Assembly (NCBI RefSeq): GCF_000003605.2
Contig: NW_003151254.1
Location: 1-33,958, forward strand
Source: Saccoglossus kowalevskii
Taxonomy: Eukaryota; Hemichordata; Enteropneusta; Harrimaniidae
DNA length: 33,958 nt
Reading direction: 5' to 3'
Below the pieces are notes generated by a model. That model was not told the origin of the DNA and did no database searches. It saw only the letters and a list, made by a program, of their open reading frames with translations. Below, one piece after another: positions 1-15,027 of this stretch (positions are counted from its first letter, which is position 1; each line of letters starts with the position of its first letter). The translations under genes were made by a program, and so were the position numbers.

Positions 1-67
1 GATGTGCTGAACGGGTTGCGCGTAGCTTGGATAGCGATGGCGAAGAAGTTGGCTGTGGAGATGTCAT
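1..67 (-). CDS. Start of retrotransposon coding frame (partial, runs off window)
   Basis: On the minus strand an ATG lies at 67-65, about 25 bases after the start of the primer-binding site. It opens a frame that stays open to the window edge (22 codons, beginning MTSPQPTSSPSLSKLRATR). A basic, Ser/Pro-rich start directly behind a primer-binding site fits the N-terminus of a gag or gag-pol polyprotein of an LTR retrotransposon. Only the first residues are inside the window, so the superfamily (BEL/Pao or Gypsy) cannot be decided, nor whether the frame is intact. The call rests on position relative to the LTR and primer site, not on a recognised domain. Confidence 0.45.
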   Translation of the reverse strand, partial: MTSPQPTSSPSLSKLRATRSAH

Positions 68-73
68 CTTGGA

Positions 74-91
74 ATCCTGGTCTCGGCACCA
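74..91 (-). other. tRNA primer-binding site of an LTR retrotransposon
   Basis: The + strand reads GAATCCTGGTCTCGGCACCA at 72-91, which is the 3' end of a tRNA (T-arm side, acceptor strand, discriminator A, then CCA). Read on the minus strand it begins TGGTGCCGAGACC, the form a minus-strand DNA primer site takes. It sits 5 bases from the inner edge of the putative LTR. The acceptor stem would be GCCGAGA/TCTCGGC. No tRNA body is present, so it is not a tRNA gene. Confidence 0.7.
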
Positions 92-96
92 AAAAA

Positions 97-409
97 TGCA
101 GCGTACGAGAAAACTGTATTTTAGGAGACGGTTCGGCAACAGACGACTATGCAAAAACACAACCAATTACGTAGAACAGAGCAGCAACATTTATTGAAGA
201 CGGGAACAAAGACTACTGAAAAACATACATTTGCTTTGTCTTTAAATAAACTTATATTTGACCTTCGGTAAAAGGCGCGGAAATTAATCCCATGTGGGAT
301 TGGTCAGTAACTATCAGTAGCCTTGGACATGATTGGTCCGAATTAACTAATTGTGATTGGCTAAAGAAATCACTATCAGAATCCGTATGTGAAGTCTAGC
401 TCTAGCACA
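97..409 (-). mobile_element. 5' LTR of a retrotransposon (minus strand)
   Basis: About 313 bp bounded on the minus strand by TGTGC at 409-405 and GCTGCA ending at 97. Inside, read on the minus strand, are a TATA-like ATATAAG (259-251), then AATAAA (195-190) followed by GTTGCTGCTCTG, the usual R/U5 arrangement, then a short T spacer and the primer-binding site. The internal region runs off the left edge, so the 3' LTR is not visible and neither LTR identity nor target duplication can be tested here. The outer boundary (409) is inferred from the TG/CA rule and may be off by some bases. Confidence 0.6.
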
Positions 410-3400
410 TAATTTTTAGGATTTATGTTTCCGATAAATTGAAGCACTCAAAGATATACTTTGCCAAATTAATTAGTGATTGTTTATCTTTTGTTTTTAG
501 AATGTCTACAGTGTTTTCAATATCAGATTTGTCAATTGTTGTAATGACCTTTCTGGTATGAAGGAACTTGTTTCTTAAGGTAGAGATGCAGTTTACCTGA
601 CAGGTAGTTTAATTAGTTAATTAGGAAACCAAGATGACCTCCCTTGTCCACAAAACTATATATTTTCAGAAAGCTTATTGTATGAATTTAAAAATTTTGT
701 AAGTATTTTTATTTTATGGACACTGTAGTTTGAAATATGCACAAAAATGTGCTTTTTTGGTCAAAAGTGATTTTAAAAAAATTAGCTTCTAAACCATGCC
801 TCTGTTTCCTGTCAAAATTGGTTTACGGGTACATATGTTTACTATGAAGAAAGTGCCATCTGGAAAACTGTCTATCAGTTGTCAATTTCGCTGGGCAGCA
901 GCTCAAATTTCACTAATTCAAGTTTATGCATAAATTAACACCCAGGCTAGTTGTCTGTACGATTGTTGTAACACTGTTCAACCAAAAACAATGCCCCGGC
1001 GGCGTTTTGAAGATAAATACATTGTCAATCATTTGTGAAAATTTCAAAACAAAAGGTCAAAGCGTCTAGGAGCTATTTTTTTTTTTAAGTTCTGGGATGT
1101 GCACTAAAAAGAAGCTGAGATAATTGCTAATTTGCATAACAATTCACTCAGTGAGAAGTTTGCTAGTGCTCATAATTAAAATGGCTGTAACAGTTCCAAA
1201 TTTAAATGTATTATCGTTTCGTAAAAAGTTAAATATAGTGCATAGTATGGAGATCCCGTCATTACTTTTTTTCACCATGTTTCTTCTTTATTATTTATGT
1301 ATAGCCTTGCTAAATCTTGCTAAGCATTCAAAAGAGAGAATGTTTGCACCTGTTAATTATATTTTAAAATCGTCGTTTGAGTATGTTCCACTATTCAAAA
1401 TTCTTCAAAATTGTAACAGTCTATAGCCAAGACTGCTTGGATAATAAAAAGCTAAAAAAAAATTCACTCCCAAGTGCCCACGAACATGCATCTCTTCCCT
1501 CAAATCAGCATAGAGAGAACATTTAATAGAAAATGGCTTTCATCTTCTATTTGTGTCGTATGTGTAGAATTTCGTTTCGTTTCTTTAAACAATAAGTCCT
1601 AACGAGCTAATTATTTCGAATGCGTTTCAGGAAAAATTAACCAAACATTACAGAAGTAGACAATTCCAGATACAATCAGAGTTTTGGGTCACGTTGGATG
1701 AAACAGATGTATGAATGGCCCTGACATGACAATGTCGGCCGTGATAAAGATAAAGGCAGATAAATGAAGATCTCATTTTCTTCATTGTCAAATTTCTTTG
1801 ATCATATGAGAACTAGCGATGCAAAACAATTTCCGCTTTCCGCAAATCCCTGAAGGCATTCTGGTAACGCAATGTGGAAGTAAAATATTGATCTGTTGGA
1901 ATTGATTTCAACAGAAAATTGGCATGATTTAAAAACAAACAAACTGGTAATTAGCAATTTTTGAAAGGTGAACTAAATATGGAATGGGCCCTGAAAATAG
2001 AAACGCCCCAAATATTGGGGGGGTAGTTGAGCATGGGCACTTAGTCAAGTCGGACAAGTATGGTTACCTATAGGAAATTTGTTTTAGAACTGTAAACTAG
2101 TTATTGCAAATTAATTGCTGCTTACTTATATATTCATGATTCTCATACGTTTTTGATTTTATTAACCTACTGAACACTTATTTCCCTCGCCAAGATTTTG
2201 TTTATTTTGACCAAATGGAAATTCCTTATTCTCTATAAGTCTTGGTAAATAGCTGTTAGCATTTCAAATCCTAATTCTTGCTGTAACTTACTCAAATTTT
2301 TTTCACTAATCCAAAAATTATTTTTATTTACACATTTTTTTAAAATGGTGAGGTTATGCAACCCTTTTCTCCACCAATGCTGTATGTATGTAGTCAGCTT
2401 TCCTAATTTTGCTATACTTGAATACTAAGTAGCATAAAAATTGTGTTAAAAACCACGCCCCTAATAGAAGTCACACCCATTCTTTTTGAACAATTGAGAT
2501 TAATTTTCCATGTGCTAATAGAAGCTGCATCCACTCTGTTGTATTGTATCATTTTATTTGAATCCATTATAACCAATAGACATATCCACCATATTTTTAG
2601 TTAAAACACAGATACGTATATTTGAACTTGTTATACACTTACCCGTTTTGTTCCACCACAAACGTGAACAGAACAATTGGAAATAAATACACAGACGATG
2701 ATCATCCAGCATATGGATGACGCCATTTTGAATAGCGCCGATGTCGTTCACTTCAGCACTTGCTTTCGTTTTTACCAACAAGTGAGGTTAACAGTCTTTT
2801 ATTCCCTCGTATTCGCGAAAACAATTTTACCCAGATTGGGATAGAACTCACTTACAAAGTTATTGGACGTAAACTTGTCCAAAATAAAGAAATTAAGAAT
2901 ATAGAATGATCACATCATTTCGCGAAAACTACATAACTTTGCTGTTTCTACCTCAAATATTAAATATATATAGTACATGCGATATTTTCCCACAGAAATT
3001 TTAAATCAAGCGATGATTTATTTATTTTCAGAAAAATTTGTCCGTAACTTTTTACTATTTGTGCAGCAGTTTGTATTGTATAAAAATGACATGTGTTGAG
3101 ACTCTATCAACTTGACTTGGTACGAAATGCATATTAGAGTACTATTTGTTTAAAAGAAAACATAAACGGTGGGTTTATAGTGATAATTAAGGTGTTATGT
3201 ATGCAATCGGACAGCAGGATACCTGTAGTTGGACATCGAGAAAACATTTTTAGAAGTTCAGATAAATGTTGTGATCGAGAACACTCGCCATGGCCATACA
3301 CTGACACGAATATGTAATAATGTGAGCGATATGAGATATGCAAGGCGCATTCAGAAAATACCATCCAAAAATTGTACTATTTTTGCTACATTACTTTTTG

Positions 3401-3534
3401 CAATACATTGAGTAAGTAAAAAATTAAACATAATTAAAATAGCTGTCGATTGTTTGAGAACAAAGCTCTGCCTGTATTTCAGGTTTCCCAAACACCCCTC
3501 GCACTATTATTCTCTATGAAAATCCGCGATGTCC
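410..3534. other. Non-coding region, no gene recognised
   Basis: AT-rich sequence without a convincing exon. The longest open frame (1124-1426, + strand) is low-complexity, Leu/Ile/Phe-rich and matches no family I know. A small local inverted repeat, CCCCAAATATTGGGG, lies near 2006. Two degenerate copies of a CTAATAGAAG-centred motif occur near 2460 and 2515. Confidence 0.5.
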
Positions 3535-3535
3535 T

Positions 3536-3571
3536 ACCATGGCGCTAGAAGACCCTTTCTAGCTCCATGGT
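3536..3571. repeat. Short hairpin, 15-bp arms
   Basis: Arms 3536-3550 (ACCATGGCGCTAGAA) and 3557-3571 (TTCTAGCTCCATGGT) pair at 14 of 15 positions across a 6-base loop. It resembles in size the hairpins at 6588, 9336 and 15001. There are no flanking gene features and the function is unknown. Confidence 0.75.
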
Positions 3572-3952
3572 CCTACCATGACCCGTAATTATAACGAGGC
3601 AATTTAAGTGTCAGACACGGTAAGAATTACTCTGATTGATATACCAGCCTGAGCTGTAATGTAATATGCCATAGTTTACAATACAAAGTCTTGAAATCAC
3701 CTGGATACAATCTGTTTCTATGTTTCTAGGGAGACAAGGGTTTTAGATATTCCTATTGCGACATGTATAAAGACGGTCATTTTGTGAGCGAAAAATGGTT
3801 GAAATTTTGAAATCGAGACTGTTTTTCTGGCTGGCTAATTTGTTGACATATAGTGGAATGGACTGATGTCAAAAGCTCACATGAAAAACAATCACAAATG
3901 TCTTGAGTTTTTAAAAAAAAGAACAGTTTACCGTGGTACACATAGTCATTGA

Positions 3953-4207
3953 AAGTAAACAGTGTTGCTAGACGTTTGGTGAACGTAAATCATTAACTAG
4001 AGTTATCGAGTGACGTCACTTATAAGTCAAGACTTGCCAACTGACCTCACGCCACGGTTCATTACAGTAAAAGTCATTGAAACTGAAGTAAACAGCGTTG
4101 CTAGACGTTTGGTGAACGTAAATCATTAACTAGAGTTATCGAGTGACGTCACTTATAAGTCAGGACTTGCCAACTGACCTCACGCCACGGTTCATTACAG
4201 TAAAAGT
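3953..4207. repeat. 133-bp tandem duplication with CRE-type sites
   Basis: Two nearly identical copies (3953-4074 and 4086-4207) are offset by exactly 133 bases. They share the blocks AAGTAAACAG, GTTGCTAGACGTTTGGTG, GAGTTATCGAGTGACGTCAC and GCCACGGTTCATTACAG, with only a few substitutions between them (for example GTGTT/GCGTT and AAGTCAAGA/AAGTCAGGA). Such high identity implies a recent duplication. Each copy holds a full palindromic TGACGTCA (4011-4018 and 4144-4151), the CRE/ATF consensus, followed by CTTATAAG. Confidence 0.9.
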
Positions 4208-6237
4208 TACACCAACGTGACTCCAGGCAGCTGTACCTGTACCAAGTTCCGAGACACAGTTTACTGACTTGTTCATTTGAGATTATTATTTCTGAATATC
4301 TGGTAAGTCAAACTCCTAGTACATCGTATACGGTAGAACACCTAGTTAGAAAGTCCCAACAAAATGTATGATAGACAAAGACCATAACTTTGACCGTAAA
4401 CGCCATGGCAACACTCAAAATGCCAAACCAAAACCAAAAACAACAACAAAAAACAAAAAAACAATGAAAGCGACATTTCTGGAATTTCATAGGTCTTTAC
4501 GTGTTGTGTTGGGTGTCTACCAGTTGAATTGTCATACGGCTCTTTCAGAAACATAGAATGTTCTCACATTTCAGGTTGTTACTTCCTTGTCCAATTTCCT
4601 TATCGATTTATGACTGTTAAGAAACTGCACGGGAGAGTTTTACAACCGCTATTGGATTATACAAACGGGAACGTTACTTCAGGGCATCTAATTTCTTGAG
4701 AACGGGCACATTTTCACGAAATAAAAGTCACGCATTATTTTTCAAAAATGGGGATTTTATAACTGAATCGGACTTACTAGTTTCAAGACACGTACATACA
4801 TAAACGTACCAGTGCAATGACAGTACGTATTGACAAAAAAAAATGAACACACCGCTCTGGGTGTCTTTATTATACCTTCATAATATTATTGTACACATAT
4901 TAAAGCAAAACGCGGTATAATTTGAACTTTCGGTGTCATTTTTAGGCGGGAATTTGAACATCGTATTATACAAATATGTTCGATTATTTTTGAGGGGTCG
5001 ATTGTTTCTTATTAAGTCCACCGAAGTTGGTCTAGTATGTCTCAAATATTCAAATTAAAGCTAGTTGTATAACTAACATGTGTTAATATGCTCGCTGGTC
5101 GCACCTCCAAAAACAGGAGTGTCTATTAATCGTAATTGCTGCGACCGTACGGTATATTTTTATTTGTCATATGCCACCATGTACATAACACTACTGCGTC
5201 AACGTGACAAGTGTCATTAGGTATAAATAATATATCAATAACGACTGGAGAACCTTGACCGCTTTACCGTATAACGCGTGTGTGAATTTCAATTTATTTT
5301 AATTTATTGCTCGAATTTTTTACAAAATTCTAATTTCTATATATATTTGCGCATACCAAGTTTCGTGTTTGTTGCTCTGTTTGCTTGCGCATAACACGTA
5401 CGTAAGACACGTAATCGACATCAATCATGTCAACATGTTGTAATCATGTTTTGCTTCACGATTTCGCTGAAAAAACTTTAGACACTTCTGGTTGTTGATA
5501 AAAACTTATGCTGATTATGCAAAGAGTGAGTGTATACAAACACTATACGGGTGTATAGGTTAAACATAACATCATAAAATAATTTGTTTTTATTTTAAGT
5601 TTGATCGCAAGGATTTATGATACGCACGTATATCTCGATAGTGTTTATTACGGGTCGCACCTGCGCGTAACAAGACCTATGAGCCCGCGTTGGTATACTG
5701 ACTTCAGTTGTTATGACTCCAGGCATTGACGTGAGTTTCGTCACACGTGATAACTCTTTTAGTCATGCTGGCATTCTGTAATTATGTTCCAGTAACTTTT
5801 GTATATGCAGTTTGTCATTTCCCATTCTGGCTGGTGTCATTTATGGGTGTACACATTTGCTGATTTTTGCGAGAGTGTGACCGCACCCTTTCAATGTCGT
5901 TGAGTCACTAACAACGGCAGCGTGGTAAAAGTGACCGTAAAACTAATATCCTCGTGACACTTATGACTTTATAGCGTGCCATGCTCAACCAACGCCCAAC
6001 ATATGACTAATACGTTGTCCAATATACTAAAAAAATATATTTGAGTCTTCCGACCATTCACACATTTTTCGATTAATTCCATGCAGATGATTCAAACAAC
6101 GTTTCTATGTATGTAACTAGTTAAAAGAGGGGGTGAGTTGTCAATATATATATATAAATTATAATAACTAACTAATCATATTTGACCATCGTGAAGTTTT
6201 AAAAGAAACAAAATGTGGAAAAGTCGGACAACGTCTA
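4208..6237. other. Non-coding region, no gene recognised
   Basis: No exon, RNA gene or clear mobile element is visible. The stretch is less AT-rich than most of the window around 5600-5950. Open frames on both strands at 4308-4556 overlap an A/C-rich tract (CCAAAACCAAAAACAACAAC) and are artefacts of its composition. A 5' UTR exon of tetraspanin gene 1 could lie in this upstream region but cannot be located from sequence alone. Confidence 0.4.
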
Positions 6238-6290
6238 ACCAATAACGTATATATACGTTCTATCAAAATGAATCACGTGATCACTGACAT
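6237..6290 (+). promoter_or_regulatory. Possible promoter of tetraspanin gene 1
   Basis: A CCAAT box (about 6238) is followed by the palindrome AACGTATATATACGTT, which includes TATATATA, and by the E-box palindrome TCACGTGA at 6273-6280. This combination is 1.3 kb upstream of the coding start and upstream of the splice acceptor that begins the coding exon, so it could drive a 5' UTR exon. No transcription start can be proven and TATA-like strings are common in this AT-rich DNA. Confidence 0.2.
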
Positions 6291-6587
6291 TGGCAGTGAA
6301 GCATAAAACACCAACACAACACTGGAAGTGTTCTCTACATTTTAGATCGAAAACCTCAACGCTGTCTAAAGCAATGCACAAGTACAGCAAACGAAATGCC
6401 CATTATTCAATATCATCAACTATTCATTTAAAGTTACAAATAGGAATGAAAACAGGATTAATGGCGAGTGGTGCCCGAAATGTTCAAGTTGTAATGGGAT
6501 TGCCAGACGGCATTATGTGAACTCACACACTACATGTATACAGTTTATGCAAAAAAAAGTAGAAACTACAGTATTCTTTGGTCTATG

Positions 6588-6619
6588 CATGGAAGGTACT
6601 AACGTTAGTACCTTCCATG
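6588..6619. repeat. 32-bp perfect palindrome
   Basis: CATGGAAGGTACTAAC (6588-6603) is followed directly by its exact reverse complement (6604-6619), with no loop and no mismatch. The core GGTACT/AGTACC is shared with the intronic hairpin at 9336-9379. Confidence 0.9.
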
Positions 6620-7569
6620 GTTTATGATACATCGAATAGTTTCCTGATTACACCATATGCTTCTACAACATTAAATGTTTGCTATGTGTCACAGGGTTTA
6701 CATAAACGTATTACACAAATTGAAAATGAAAGAACTTTTTATTGTTCTGAAAGTGACTGGTAGGAAGTGGTAGGGGCAATGTAAACGAATTGGCTGTTAA
6801 CGACACTTCACATTAAGTACCAAGGGTGTCACGACGATTCACATTCTCAATGACGTCGTTATTTAAGCAAACACTGTGCAAATTTGTCAGAGAAATCCCA
6901 ACTCTAACTTTATATGGCCACTGGCAGCAATACTTAGTAAGCTCCCGCGTGAAACTACGTCCGAGTGAATTCTGATTTTATATGGTGGCTGACATTCGTT
7001 AAAACCGTAAATGGTCGATAATTTTGAAAATTGTCAGGGTTTTTCTTTTTTCAGTAAACAATTGAAATGTATGGCCTTCAAATAAATGTTATCAAAATGT
7101 CAAACTTCACGGTGGCCTGACATGTAGGCGTGAGTGGAGCCCTCGCCAGTCGAGCAGACACCACTTGGCTTTTGTTTGGTTTGGACACAGGCCCTCTACA
7201 GGGATAGAGGGACTGTGGTTTGGAGCACCGCGTAAGGCGCAACTCACGCGATCGTGTCAGGCTAGATTCACCGATGCAATTTTGCATGCGAGTATCATTG
7301 TATGTACAAAATTGATGGCGTGTCATATATGTCAGGTGTGATTTTACGTTGAACTATCAACCAAGTATTGACAGAAAGGAATTGGCGCATATGTGTGTAT
7401 AAGAAGGGTTCATCCGTGGTGTTGTACCCTACTGTGAATTCAGCCATGTGGTGGCGCTGTTCGGTAATCACAAAATGCAGCTACATGGAGTATTATCAAA
7501 AAATCAGATAACAATTAAAGTACTGATTTGCGTCTTCTCTTTACTTCATTAATGTAATGTTTTATTTCC
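6620..7569. other. Upstream non-coding region of gene 1
   Basis: No exon is recognised. A moderately GC-rich patch lies at 7100-7330 and includes a small hairpin, CCCTCTA/TAGAGGG, near 7191-7210. The minus-strand open frame across this patch has no recognisable motif. The stretch ends in a pyrimidine-rich splice acceptor (TTTTATTTCCAG, ending 7571). Confidence 0.4.
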
Positions 7570-7590
7570 AGATAAACGGAAAAGACGAAG

Positions 7591-11242
<3,652 letters not shown>

Positions 11243-11710
11243 AGACAATCATCTCTACTAGTATCTGACTACACCACCCATTTTGTATTTTATGCTGTGA
11301 CCCTCGTCCCTTCGAATGACGTAACTACTTGTATATGCAAATTAGATGACCTGGACGATTCACCAGTCCTGTAGTGTGCATTGATCACTTCACCTTGATA
11401 ACTTTTCATTTATTTAATTCTTTGTGTAGACATCGATTTATGGTTTCGTTTTGTTTAATATTGCTCGCATTGTTATTTACAAATTAACTGTAAGTTGTAG
11501 TATCCTGAAAGCGAAGACTGAAGTATGAAATCTCCGTTCTTTGCTGATTATCGTGTATTTCCGATTCATAGCCATCAATGATGACAGTATTCAGTACTTT
11601 ACAAATATCATTATGCGCTACAGGCTTGTAACCAATACTTACACATGATACATGTAACAATACACCAACATATAAATAAATAACTGTTAGGTCATAAAAC
11701 CCGCATTGAT
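11243..11710 (+). other. Gene 1 3' UTR (extent inferred)
   Basis: The first clear AATAAA after the stop is at 11675-11680. A 3' UTR ending about 11700 is therefore possible. No cleavage site is provable and the true end may be elsewhere. Confidence 0.3.
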
Positions 11711-13034
11711 TCGCCGACTGGAGGTTGACCACGAAGCACAAATTACCTACAAATGACCCGTATTGGTTCCATTTTTCCTATATACAATATATATACAATT
11801 ATATACAATTCGATAATATTTTTTTATTATATAATGAATCGCTTTATTACTATATTATATGGCCCAGCATAGTACTTAGTACACACTCTCTGTCGCAGAT
11901 ATGTATTCAGCTAACTTGACCATCTCTTCGTACGTCCCTTGATCACATTGGCGCCATATGTCAAGGGCTTTCAAAGATCAGACCACCAGAGGTTGTGTGT
12001 TGTAGGACTGCGTCGTTAAACTGAAAATAATACGTCGAACACATTCATTAGTACTATAGATGCATTAATTATTCTCTTAGTTTTATTTTAGCTTATGGGT
12101 AAAATCCGTGAACATATAAACACCAATAGAACTCGTTATTTCCCTGCCATAATCTCGAGCATAAACCTAGTGAATATCCAAATAGTGAAATTAAATGACA
12201 GTGGAAATATAAGGTTTTACAGTATGTTCCATTTTATAAGTACAGGTATAATTCCATTTTTTGCATTTTTATGGAATGGGCACCTTATTATTTTTGTAAA
12301 TTATTGCTTATTTTGTCTTGACGGATTTCCTGTCGTGTTGGTTTTTCATTAGTCCACAAATTAATATCTCAGTGATTGTACTATATTCTTATTTGTTTTG
12401 TTTAATGAATAATTATATGTTATATTAAAATGATTGTGTCAGAGTTATTAAATACAACTGATATCTATATGAAGTTCGTAGTTGTCGATAATGCGTTTAT
12501 TATCAATGAGGGTCGGCAAGGGGTATTTACGTAAGCTGTAACCAATTGTTTTTATTTTCGTAATAATGTAATTTAAATAAATAAAAAAAAACGTAAATTC
12601 GTAGACATAGGCAAGGTGTGAAATGTAATCAGCTATTTTATTCGTCTGTAATTTGTACAAAGATATTAATTTTTGTAAGCGTATAAAACATTTTCCAAAT
12701 TAAACGTAGTAATTTCCAATTTTGATTCGTAAACTCAAATTATCAAAAATATTATAAAAACGTAAAATATAATTTAGGAATTTGCTTTATCTGTGAAGTG
12801 TAAAAAACTATTTTTTATATATTGTAAATGGAACTTTCATTTTATTTCCTGTAAAAACGTCAATGCCGTAATTATTTCTTGTAACCTGTACCAGCTACCC
12901 CCCCTTGCCCCCCCCCCCAATCAATGGGAAGCTGGACTTTCATCATGTTGTTTATTTCTTTTTTCAAGTTCGTTGTAAAAGCCGCGCTGTCATGGGGTAT
13001 AGATTAGTCGCGCGGTGACCAGAGAATCGTAAAT
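11711..13034. other. Non-coding region between the two tetraspanin genes, left of the gap
   Basis: Very AT-rich. No exon or RNA gene is seen. C-rich runs occur at about 12898-12918. Open frames here have biased Ile/Tyr/Phe composition typical of AT-rich non-coding DNA. Confidence 0.5.
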
Positions 13035-13229
13035 NNNNNNNNNNNNNNNNNNNNNNNNNNNNNNNNNNNNNNNNNNNNNNNNNNNNNNNNNNNNNNNNNN
13101 NNNNNNNNNNNNNNNNNNNNNNNNNNNNNNNNNNNNNNNNNNNNNNNNNNNNNNNNNNNNNNNNNNNNNNNNNNNNNNNNNNNNNNNNNNNNNNNNNNNN
13201 NNNNNNNNNNNNNNNNNNNNNNNNNNNNN
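13035..13229. other. Assembly gap (195 Ns)
   Basis: A run of N. Sequence on both sides is locally GC-rich and self-complementary (CCGCGC ... GCGCGG before it, a 20-bp inverted repeat after it), which may be why it was not assembled. Confidence 0.99.
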
Positions 13230-13250
13230 GTACTGGCTGTATTTTATAAA

Positions 13251-13380
13251 TTAAAGGCGGTGGTCGTCGCGCCGCGTCCTGTTCGATATGGGACTTATAG
13301 TGACGTACACAACGCGTGTAAAATACATTGTTTATTTACATGAAATTGAACACGCTTGCGCGACGACCACCGCGCTTTAA
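13251..13380. repeat. GC-rich inverted repeat beside the gap
   Basis: Left arm 13251-13272 (TTAAAGGCGGTGGTCGTCGCGC) and right arm 13358-13380 are reverse complements apart from one extra base, with about 85 bases between. The ends are TTAAAG and CTTTAA. This looks like a small foldback or MITE-type element. It is CpG-rich in otherwise AT-rich surroundings. Confidence 0.8.
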
Positions 13381-13779
13381 AAGGGGGACATTCAGTGCAG
13401 TTGTCGGTGTGAAAGTGAATTATGTGGAGCGCCCCCAATTGTTAGGGATGTGCAACTTGGATGGAATCCGTTTTCAAAACTGCTCTGTTGAGTTCGGGAA
13501 TACTTTTTATGATAATGATTTTCTCTTGAACTCACAACTTTTCAAAAAAGTAAATATATTTATGGTAAGTTCACTAAAATAATGAGTTTTAATTTGACTT
13601 CCATGTGTAATTAAAAACTCTGGCGTCACTTACGTGTGTGTTTTAAACATTTAATTAATTATATCAATACTATTTTTTTTACTATATTTTATTCATATCT
13701 TTTTTCATCGGCGCATATTGAGAAAATCTTTATCTCCGATTATTTGGATTGTAAGCCATCAAATGACTTCGTGTACGGT

Positions 13780-13975
13780 GAAGTGGTTAATTATTCACTG
13801 GGTTTTAATTTTGCTTATTACACTGACTGGAAAATGCGCTAAATTAAAACCCAGTGATTATGTAAAATTTAGCATAGAACACATTATCTAAATGATAAAA
13901 CCGTGAATTTAAAACCCACTGAATATGCCTGAAATGCTAAATCAGTGAAATTTAAACCAGTGAAAATTAGTCATT
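13780..13975. repeat. Cluster of inverted and direct copies of a TTTAAAACCCAGTGA motif
   Basis: Arms 13795-13814 (TCACTGGGTTTTAATTTTGC) and 13838-13857 pair at 19 of 20 bases. Two further same-direction variants follow at about 13903-13922 (GTGAATTTAAAACCCACTGA) and 13943-13965. Probably a decayed foldback element. Its CACTGG/AATTT words resemble, but do not clearly match, the MITE pair in gene 2. Confidence 0.7.
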
Positions 13976-15000
13976 TTACATTATATGCCCCCACCAGCGG
14001 CTGCGACAACAAGACTCTAATGGAGCTCTCTATTATTGTTATGCAAATTGTACTAACAATAGCTTGCCGATTTGCATGTGAAAGTGTTTCGACCCGCCGG
14101 TACACATTTTCCCACCTTGGCCTGAAATAGCTGACCACACCCCAGCGGACATCGGTGCGTAACGTAGCAGTGCCCCATCTGACTGGTCTCCGTACAGGTG
14201 AAGGTAAGTGAACATTGTTTCTGATTTGTCAAAATGTATGCCAGGTGGGAACACGGAATGTTGTTAATTTCGACGAGTTCAGTTATTTTGTGTTGTTAGT
14301 GGGGGTTGTCTCTTCGTTGTTTACCACATATTTGTTGTTTGATGGCATGTTTGTCTTGGGAGTGTCACAACACGATCGATTTGGTAACACAGGCCCACGG
14401 TACGTTAAGAAATGTGATCTCTTATACACGTGTCTCTCTCCCGACTCTACCCGGGACACAACTGTACGTTATGTTAATTGTACATTGTAAATGATAAGAC
14501 TAAATCGTTGGTATACATTACATACACAACTCGTTTATAGAATGGAGTAAAAATAAAAACACTGAACGTGTCTTTCAATTAATCTCAATTTCTTTGACCA
14601 GTGCAGGAAAAAATAATAAACATTTAAACAAATAAATTCGTACTGATAAATAAACCGTGCCACATTGACCCACAGGTGTCCTACTACTGTAGAACTGCGT
14701 CAATACGTGTACATTCAAACCAGTATATCAGCCATGTTTACTTTCACTGATTTGTTTAGCGTAACGGAACTACAGATATAATTACACGTCTTCGACGTAT
14801 TAGCTATTCACAACACATACTGAAGTTCCCTATATATTAATATCCCATGTAATATGCCTCATTTTTTTCATATAGAAATACAGACGTGATTCAATTGCTT
14901 TCAAAATTTCCTTTTAGTGAAAGCCTGAAAGCAATAAACATTCTAGATAAAGTACGTTATTTTTGTCCTCAACAGAGCAGTGAACTCACGAACATGTATC

Positions 15001-15027
15001 ACCATAGACCATTTTAAGGTCTATGGT
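15001..15027. repeat. Short hairpin, 10-bp arms
   Basis: ACCATAGACC (15001-15010) and GGTCTATGGT (15018-15027) are exact reverse complements around a 7-base loop. Confidence 0.8.

Noticed and set aside
72-91. tRNA gene
   Set aside because: Only the 3' end with an encoded CCA is present. There is no D-arm or anticodon arm upstream, and the LTR context explains it as a primer-binding site.
1124-1426. 100-codon open frame with a hydrophobic middle
   Set aside because: AT-rich codons and hydrophobic residues expected from T-rich sequence, with no family motif.
13328-13582. Open frame ending near a GTAAGT donor, possible exon
   Set aside because: It starts inside the right arm of the inverted repeat, has no recognised domain and no partner exons. 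The donor-like string alone is not enough.
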